Positions 6,205-10,150 of a stretch of DNA of 10,150 bases are shown piece after piece. The translations under genes were made by a program, and so were the position numbers. Each line of letters begins with the position of its first letter. The first letter of the stretch is position 1. Source of the stretch: an uncultured Chloroflexota bacterium (lineage in GTDB: Bacteria > Chloroflexota > Anaerolineae > Aggregatilineales > Phototrophicaceae); the NCBI GenBank assembly GCA_937870805.1, contig CALMZT010001274.1, positions 1-10,150 on the forward strand. The letters run 5' to 3'. The notes under the pieces are model-generated. The model was not told the DNA's origin. It saw only the letters and a list, made by a program, of their open reading frames with translations, and did not search any database.

Positions 6205-6213
6205 ATTGTAGCA
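6205..6213 (-). promoter_or_regulatory. Extended -10 promoter of the toxin-antitoxin operon
   Basis: Read on the minus strand, TGC-TACAAT forms an extended -10 element (hexamer at 6205-6210). No good -35 box lies 16-18 bp upstream, which is acceptable for an extended -10 promoter. Transcription would start near 6198, leaving a 26-nt leader with the GAGG ribosome site. Confidence 0.4.
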
Positions 6214-6229
6214 TACCTTAATCAGGTAT
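6213..6229. promoter_or_regulatory. Inverted repeat between the divergent antitoxin and recF promoters, candidate operator
   Basis: ATACCT (6213-6218) and AGGTAT (6224-6229) are exact inverted complements around TAATC. The site abuts the antitoxin -10 element and overlaps the recF -10 box. Toxin-antitoxin complexes commonly repress by binding such repeats, so this one could affect both directions. Six-base arms can occur by chance in AT-rich DNA. Confidence 0.4.
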
Positions 6230-6232
6230 AAT
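6227..6232 (+). promoter_or_regulatory. -10 box of recF, implying a leaderless transcript
   Basis: A perfect TATAAT ends 6 bases before the recF ATG at 6239, so transcription would begin at or next to the start codon. There is no Shine-Dalgarno before the ATG. A -35 box at the usual distance is weak (TTGTAG at 6206-6211, 15 bp); TTGACT at 6199-6204 is 22 bp away. Confidence 0.5.
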
Positions 6233-6238
6233 TGACTG

Positions 6239-7462
6239 ATGTTCATAGAACATCTGTCCCTCACGAATTTCCGAAATTACGCCCGTCTCGAAGTGAGCTT
6301 GCCCAACAATCAGCCCATCGTGCTGCATGGCGCGAACGCGCAGGGCAAGACGAGTCTTCTGGAAGCGATTTATTATCTTGCCACATCAAAGTCGCCTTAC
6401 ACCGCCTCAGATCGCCAACTCATTCACTGGCGCACGGAAGGCGACCCCCTGCCCTTCGCGCGCTTAGCCGCCGATGTGCAGGGCAGAAGTTTCAGTCGTG
6501 TCGAAATCACGCTGCTGCTGGAACGCGCTCAGGATGGCAACCCGCGCTTCCGCAAGGTGATTAAGCTCAACGGCGTCGAAAAGCGCGTGATGGACATGGT
6601 GGGATTGGTCAACGTCGTGCTGTTCTTGCCACAGGATTTGACGCTCATCGAAGGTCCTCCTTCCGAGCGCCGCCGCTTCATCAACGACACGCTGACGCAG
6701 GTTGACCGCGACTACTATCAGGCACTCGACCAGTACGAAAAGCTGCTGCCCCAGCGCAACGCCCTGCTGCGCCGCCTGGCGGAACGGCGCGGCAAGCGTG
6801 ATGAACTGGAATATTGGGATGAAAAGCTAACGCAGTATGGCAGCGTCATCATCGCTGGACGCCAGCGTTTCCTGCGTGAGCTGGAAGTCGGCGCGCAAAA
6901 GTCGCATCTGGAACTCACAGGACGCCGCGAAACGCTGACGCTGCAATATCAGCCGGGCTTCGTGCCGACAGTCGAAGGCAAGGGACAGATGTCGTTCGCC
7001 GTGCTGGGGCTGGACTTGCACCGTGAACTCAGCGCCGAAGACATCGCGCCGCAGTTTGCCGAGCGCCTCAAAGCAGAGCAGGATGAGTCGATTGAGCGCG
7101 GCGTGACGCTTTCCGGTCCGCACCGTGACGAACTGCGCCTGTTCATCAATGAGCGCGATATTGGATTATACGGCAGTCGTGGGCAGGCGCGCACGGCGGT
7201 GATGGCGCTCAAGCTGGCAGAACTGTCGTGGATGCGCACGAACACAGGCGAATACCCGATTCTGATGCTGGATGAAGTCGTCGCGGAGCTTGATGCACAG
7301 CGCCGTGCTTTCCTGCTTGATCGCATCGACGGCGTAACGCAAACGCTGATGACCACGACGGGACTGGCAAGTTTCACGAAGCCATTTTTGGAGCGCGCCT
7401 GCATCTGGCACGTTGACGATGGGAGAATTAATACCGCGAACGGGAGCAAGCCGCAGCCATGA
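6239..7462 (+). CDS. recF: DNA replication and repair protein RecF
   Basis: RecF is an SMC-like ATPase that, with RecO and RecR, loads RecA at single-strand gaps and helps restart stalled replication forks. The 407-residue protein has the Walker A motif GANAQGKTS at residues 31-39 after the typical LSLTNFRNYARLEV start, the ABC-type signature region SGPHRDEL at 292-299, the LYGSRGQARTAVMALKLAEL segment, and Walker B ILMLDEVVAELD with D345-E346. Length is slightly above the usual 360-380. It stands alone here, without dnaA, dnaN or gyrB beside it. The ATG at 6239 aligns with the family N-terminus and has no ribosome-binding site; the promoter position suggests a leaderless message. The stop at 7460-7462 faces the end of a minus-strand gene at 7551. 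Confidence 0.95.
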   Translation: MFIEHLSLTNFRNYARLEVSLPNNQPIVLHGANAQGKTSLLEAIYYLATSKSPYTASDRQLIHWRTEGDPLPFARLAADVQGRSFSRVEITLLLERAQDGNPRFRKVIKLNGVEKRVMDMVGLVNVVLFLPQDLTLIEGPPSERRRFINDTLTQVDRDYYQALDQYEKLLPQRNALLRRLAERRGKRDELEYWDEKLTQYGSVIIAGRQRFLRELEVGAQKSHLELTGRRETLTLQYQPGFVPTVEGKGQMSFAVLGLDLHRELSAEDIAPQFAERLKAEQDESIERGVTLSGPHRDELRLFINERDIGLYGSRGQARTAVMALKLAELSWMRTNTGEYPILMLDEVVAELDAQRRAFLLDRIDGVTQTLMTTTGLASFTKPFLERACIWHVDDGRINTANGSKPQP

Positions 7463-7550
7463 ACCTGCGACACTTCAGAGGCTTAAACGATCTGGCGGCG
7501 ATGAAGTGTGTCTTAAGCGAAACGCTGCTCATCAATTCTTATACCACTTT
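7463..7550. other. Short convergent intergenic region
   Basis: recF and the deazaflavin oxidoreductase gene converge here. I see no stem with a T-run that would make a convincing intrinsic terminator on either strand. An ATG at 7459 overlaps the recF stop and opens a frame, but this frame runs on mainly as the antisense of the next gene. Confidence 0.4.
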
Positions 7551-7904
7551 TCATCCGGGCGATTTGGACGGACTTAACTCCACGATCAGCCCGTCACTCC
7601 AATTATATTTCTCATCCATCAACTTGCTCACGGCTGCGGCTAACTCTGGCTCATCAGCAGGCGAAACGGTGCGCGCCGTCGCCTGTGTCAGTGGCAGCCT
7701 GGCTTCTTCACTGCCGCCTTTGCCGACGCTGAATGTCACCACCGGGTTCGCTCGAATATTCTTCACCCACGCCGTTTCCTCGCGGTGTTCGGCAACCATA
7801 TAGTAACTGCCGTTGTGCTCGACGTACCAGATTTCAATGTGGCGCGGCGAGCCAGTCTTGCGTCCAACCGTCGTGAGGTACAGAAAGAAGTCGTCGTTGG
7901 GCAT
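7551..7904 (-). CDS. Deazaflavin (F420)-dependent nitroreductase-family protein (DUF385-like)
   Basis: The 117-residue protein has the small split-barrel pattern of the deazaflavin-dependent nitroreductase family: LTTVGRKTGSPRHIEIWY, then YYMVAEHREETAWVKNIRANP, then VTFSVG and a C-terminal helix ending before a short tail. The first part corresponds to the T-x-G-R-x-S/T-G segment that binds the cofactor phosphate, and the W-x-x-N-i-x-a-NP stretch is the family's most recognisable motif. Members use F420H2 or a flavin to reduce varied substrates; which one applies here cannot be read from the sequence. A TTG at 7910 would add two residues, but GAGGG 9 nt before the ATG at 7904 favours that start. 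It is 56 bp downstream of the DUF3592 gene on the same strand and probably shares its transcript. Confidence 0.85.
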   Translation of the reverse strand: MPNDDFFLYLTTVGRKTGSPRHIEIWYVEHNGSYYMVAEHREETAWVKNIRANPVVTFSVGKGGSEEARLPLTQATARTVSPADEPELAAAVSKLMDEKYNWSDGLIVELSPSKSPG

Positions 7905-7960
7905 TTCCAAAGACCCTCAATTGAATCATCCTTATTGAGAGACGGTGACGCTGGCAGTTC

Positions 7961-8545
7961 TTACAGCGGCGTGGCAGGCTGTTTCAGTTTGCGCTTCTCT
8001 GGCACAGGTTTCATTGCCAGCACCAGGAAGCTCATCGCAGCCAGCAGCGTCAGCCCGCCCGCGCCCCAGATCAGCAGCAAGAATTCAGAGCCAATCGGCT
8101 GATTCGCCGCGCGATCCGGGTTAGTCGGGTCGTACCAGATGGCGCCCGTGCTGCCGATATAAGAGGGCGCGACGGCTTCGGTCTGCGCGCGCGATGTGCT
8201 GCAATCGCTCGTTGACCAGCCATGCGTGTACGTTCTGCCGCCGACGTTATAGCTGTAGTTGGCGTAGACGCAGTAGCGCGTGGGCGAACGCCGCTGCGTG
8301 ACTGTATGAATACTGGTACTGGTAATCGTCCCTCTGACGGTGGGCCAATTGCCGTTATTGGTAAACTTGCGCGCTTCGACCACACCGAAGACCACCGTGC
8401 CCATGCCCACAATCAGCATGAGCAAGCCCAGCACTGTAAAAATAGTCTGATTTTTGCGGGCGCGGGCGCGGGGATCGAGCTTCAGCCTATCGTCAAGAAT
8501 ATATTGATCCAAATCTTCGAGGTTTTTGGATGAGCGTCGCGCCAT
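7961..8545 (-). CDS. DUF3592 family membrane protein
   Basis: The 194-residue protein has a charged cytoplasmic N-terminus (MARRSSKNLEDLDQYI and a run of Arg near 26-31), a transmembrane helix at about 35-57, an extracytoplasmic domain, and a second helix at about 153-175 followed by a basic tail ending in EKRKLKQPATPL. The middle domain shows the DUF3592 wording: NWPTVRGTITSTS, YANYSYNVGGRTYTHG, and IWYDPTNPDRA. Two cysteines near 93 and 115 could pair outside the membrane. The function of the family is unknown. The frame stays open upstream to 8923, but that part is antisense to the esterase gene. The ATG at 8545 is preceded by a strong AGGGGGA ribosome site 6 nt away and follows a TATACT box, so it is the start. 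Confidence 0.85.
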   Translation of the reverse strand: MARRSSKNLEDLDQYILDDRLKLDPRARARKNQTIFTVLGLLMLIVGMGTVVFGVVEARKFTNNGNWPTVRGTITSTSIHTVTQRRSPTRYCVYANYSYNVGGRTYTHGWSTSDCSTSRAQTEAVAPSYIGSTGAIWYDPTNPDRAANQPIGSEFLLLIWGAGGLTLLAAMSFLVLAMKPVPEKRKLKQPATPL

Positions 8546-8576
8546 GATTTCCCCCTGATAGATGAGATATAACTTC

Positions 8577-8582
8577 AGTATA
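8577..8582 (-). promoter_or_regulatory. Probable -10 box of the DUF3592 gene (TATACT)
   Basis: The minus strand has TATACT, the same hexamer as in three other minus-strand promoters of the window. The start would be near 8570, leaving a leader of about 25 nt. The -35 position (8600-8605, TCATTA) is poor. Confidence 0.35.
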
Positions 8583-8612
8583 GGGGCAACTTCGCTGAAT
8601 AATGATGAATTT

Positions 8613-8641
8613 CTGACGAAATTTCGTGAGGATGTTAGAAT
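8613..8641 (+). promoter_or_regulatory. Promoter of the Fes-like gene (CTGACG-17-TAGAAT)
   Basis: CTGACG (8613-8618) matches four of six -35 bases and is 17 bp from TAGAAT (8636-8641). Transcription would start near 8648, about 30 nt before the ATG at 8678. Confidence 0.45.
8616..8627. promoter_or_regulatory. 12-bp perfect palindrome between divergent genes, candidate operator
   Basis: ACGAAATTTCGT reads the same on both strands. It overlaps the end of the -35 box of the Fes-like gene and lies upstream of the DUF3592 promoter, a good place for a dimeric regulator controlling both. No regulator gene is in the window. Confidence 0.4.
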
Positions 8642-8677
8642 AGGTCGATCTTGCGCATAACAAAGGAGCAGCCATCC

Positions 8678-9865
8678 ATGCCCCAATGGAATTCTTTTGA
8701 AATCTTCCTGGACGAAGCGATGCAAGTTTCTGGCGCAGAACGGCAAGCGCTGGTCGATGAACTCCTCGAAGAACGCCCGGACTGGCCCTGGATACAGGGT
8801 AAGCGCGCGACCTTCATCTATTCCAGCGTTGGCACCAACAGCGCCGCGCTGAATATGGACACCATCAAAGAAGACCCCCCTTTCGCGGTGATGGAAAACC
8901 TCGCGGAGACCACGCTGTGGCACGTCACAAAAACCTATGAGCCTGACGACCTCTTAGACTACCTGCTGGCGGTCAACGACCCCATGACGCCGCTGGCACA
9001 AGACCCCGACATCGTGGGGCGCATCGCCAACTTCTGGCGCTTCGATCCGCGTAACCCGCTGCGCATGAACACCGCACAGTTAAACGTCTCGGTCTTGCGG
9101 ATGCCGAATGCCCGTCCCTTCCCCGACTGGTCGAAGATGCCGAATGTGCCGCGTGGACACGTCTTTGAACACATGGTTAACAGCGCCCAGTTCGGCTTTA
9201 GCGGGCGCAAGCTGTGGGTGTACACACCGCCCGGTTACGAGTCGTCTGGCTTAGTCTATCCGATGCTCATCATGCAGGATGGACAGTGGGCGGCAGGTCC
9301 GCTGCAAGTCCCCTACATCGCCGACGCGCTGATTAAACACTCACGCCTGGAGCCGCTGGTCATCGCCATGATCCAAAGCGGTACGCAGCAGGAACGCTTG
9401 CAGGAGTACGTCACCAGTGATCGCTACTATGCCTTCACGCTGCTGGAACTGCTGCCGTTCATCCAATCGCAGTATCGCATCGATTCGACCAACTTAGGCA
9501 TCGGCGGTGTCGCCGTTGGCGCAATTGCGGCAGCGCACGCGGCGTTAAAAAATCCCGCCGTATTCGAGCGCCTGATGATGATCTCCGCGCCGCTGGGCAA
9601 AGGTCCCGATCAGGAGAAGCTGGAGCAGATCACCAACCGTTTCCAGAGTGCGCGCGTCCTGCCCAAGCGCATCTTCCAATCCGTAGGACGCTACGAGGCG
9701 CGCGCGCGTTTTATCCGTCCAGCGGAAAGCCTGCGCGACACGTTGCAAAAGCGCAGCGACATCGACTTTCAATTCACCCAAGTCGGCAGCGGGCACGGTT
9801 TAGTCGGCTTCAAGAGCATCCTGCCCGAAGCGCTGGCATTTGCATTCCCGGTGGGTGTACAGTGA
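8678..9865 (+). CDS. Fes-like alpha/beta hydrolase (esterase D / enterochelin esterase family) lacking the nucleophile serine
   Basis: The 395-residue protein has the two-part build of enterochelin esterases: an N-terminal β-sandwich (about 1-140, with TFIYSSVGTNSAALN, ETTLWHVTKTYEPDDLLDYLL and LAQDPDIV) and a C-terminal α/β-hydrolase domain (about 165-395, with GRKLWVYTPPGYE, YPMLIMQDGQWA, LLELLPFIQSQYRID, and H373 in GSGHGLVGF). In Fes-type enzymes the nucleophile sits in G-x-S-x-G before AALYAAL. Here the matching stretch is GGVAVGAIAAAHAAL, with Ala279 (codon GCC) in the Ser place, so classical ester cleavage is unlikely. It may be a non-catalytic binding or scaffold protein, or use another mechanism. 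The ATG at 8678 has AGGAG 9 nt upstream; a TTG at 8651 would extend the frame across that site. No siderophore or transport genes lie nearby. Confidence 0.85.
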   Translation: MPQWNSFEIFLDEAMQVSGAERQALVDELLEERPDWPWIQGKRATFIYSSVGTNSAALNMDTIKEDPPFAVMENLAETTLWHVTKTYEPDDLLDYLLAVNDPMTPLAQDPDIVGRIANFWRFDPRNPLRMNTAQLNVSVLRMPNARPFPDWSKMPNVPRGHVFEHMVNSAQFGFSGRKLWVYTPPGYESSGLVYPMLIMQDGQWAAGPLQVPYIADALIKHSRLEPLVIAMIQSGTQQERLQEYVTSDRYYAFTLLELLPFIQSQYRIDSTNLGIGGVAVGAIAAAHAALKNPAVFERLMMISAPLGKGPDQEKLEQITNRFQSARVLPKRIFQSVGRYEARARFIRPAESLRDTLQKRSDIDFQFTQVGSGHGLVGFKSILPEALAFAFPVGVQ

Positions 9866-9890
9866 GATGCTGAAATGAGGTTCGTAGGAT

Positions 9891-10064
9891 ATGCAAACTA
9901 AACAACATATTGCCGCCTATGATCTTTTCGTGGAGGCAAACGCGCTCTACACGAATAAAAGCGAAGCCGAAATTCGCGCTGTGATGAATCCAACACAGTT
10001 CGAGGAACGTTTTCGCCAATTGCATAGTCAATGGCAGCAAGGGGAATTCTCACAGGAAATGTAA
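9891..10064 (+). CDS. Small hypothetical protein (57 aa)
   Basis: An ATG at 9891, with GAGG about 10 nt and AGGA 1-2 nt upstream, opens a 57-codon frame ending in TAA. The product begins MQTKQHIAAYDLFVEANALY, is rich in charged and Gln residues, and contains a stretch FEERFRQLHSQWQQGEFS predicted as helical. It starts 25 bp after the Fes-like gene and the tail overlaps the start of the following frame. I do not recognise it; the size and composition would suit a small regulatory or antitoxin-like helical protein, but nothing in it proves a function. Confidence 0.5.
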   Translation: MQTKQHIAAYDLFVEANALYTNKSEAEIRAVMNPTQFEERFRQLHSQWQQGEFSQEM

Positions 10065-10150
10065 GACTTAGAAGAACACCTTTTGATTTACCTATCATTC
10101 TCATAATAGTAGCTGCTCTTCTCTCTAGCATTTTTGCTGTTAACAGATTT
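10031..10150 (+). CDS. N-terminal part of a membrane protein, possibly O-antigen ligase-like (partial)
   Basis: From the ATG at 10031 a frame stays open to the window edge (40 codons). It reads MAARGILTGNVRLRRTPFDL, a positively charged start, and then a strongly hydrophobic segment (PIILIIVAALLSSIFAV) that forms a first membrane helix. The R-R-T-P-x-D-L-P lead-in before a helix is familiar to me from multi-spanning O-antigen ligase/polymerase-like proteins, but forty residues are too few to decide. The start is the only ATG between the last in-frame stop (10025-10027) and the helix; it has no clear ribosome site and overlaps the 57-aa ORF by 34 bp in another frame. Confidence 0.5.
   Translation, partial: MAARGILTGNVRLRRTPFDLPIILIIVAALLSSIFAVNRF

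Noticed and set aside
6827..7473. Several minus-strand frames inside recF
   Set aside because: Mirror frames of a high-GC gene; low-complexity Arg/Ser-rich translations with no motif.
7459..7803. Plus-strand frame overlapping the recF stop (ATGA), as expected for a coupled downstream gene
   Set aside because: From 7551 onward it is the exact antisense of the deazaflavin oxidoreductase gene, and the first 30 residues resemble no recF neighbour such as DciA.
7916..7939. CTCAAT/ATTGAG inverted repeat before the deazaflavin oxidoreductase gene, overlapping its ribosome site
   Set aside because: Six-base AT-rich arms around a 12-nt loop are too weak to call a regulatory hairpin.
8546..8923. N-terminal extension of the DUF3592 frame by 126 codons
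   Set aside because: The extension is antisense to the Fes-like gene and crosses the divergent promoter region; the ATG at 8545 has a strong ribosome site.

Overview
The window looks like chromosomal DNA of a bacterium, most probably a member of the Chloroflexota (Anaerolineae-like). This rests on the gene mix rather than on any marker phylogeny: membrane-anchored TolB-type WD40-like propellers, a DUF3592 membrane protein, a deazaflavin (F420)-type oxidoreductase, a stand-alone recF, and a Fes-like esterase. Treat the taxon as an inference. No rRNA, tRNA, CRISPR array or insertion sequence was seen.

Layout. From the left edge to 6172 every gene lies on the minus strand. Read in the direction of transcription (right to left) they are: an antitoxin and a PIN toxin (6172-5523); TolB-like propeller B (5514-4582); an HNH endonuclease (4517-3462) followed by a PvuII-type N4-cytosine/β-class DNA methyltransferase (3404-2382), together a candidate type II restriction-modification pair; TolB-like propeller A (2279-1332); and an AMP-forming acyl-CoA synthetase (from 1255). 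That last reading frame breaks off near position 137 and continues in frame as shikimate dehydrogenase (AroE) sequence to the window edge, so it is a chimera. A short divergent control region (6173-6238) separates this block from recF on the plus strand (6239-7462). Two minus-strand genes follow (deazaflavin oxidoreductase 7551-7904, DUF3592 protein 7961-8545), then a divergent plus-strand Fes-like protein (8678-9865), a 57-aa ORF (9891-10064), and the start of a membrane protein that runs off the right edge.

How it works together. The minus-strand genes do not form one simple operon. A recurring promoter shape, TTTC(C/G)G-17 bp-TATACT, sits just before propeller A, before the HNH gene and before the synthetase; in the last two cases it directly follows the stop codon of a TolB gene. 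The methylase has its own promoter with a perfect TATAAT box, which would let it act before or independently of the nuclease. The region from about 1332 to 4540 (propeller A plus restriction-modification pair) is visibly AT-richer than its flanks, consistent with acquired DNA.

Most notable points: the synthetase/AroE chimera at the left edge; a Fes-like esterase whose catalytic Ser position is Ala; an apparently leaderless recF whose -10 box overlaps a small inverted repeat shared with the toxin-antitoxin promoter; and a 41-bp promoter repeat 1001 bp apart that brackets propeller A.
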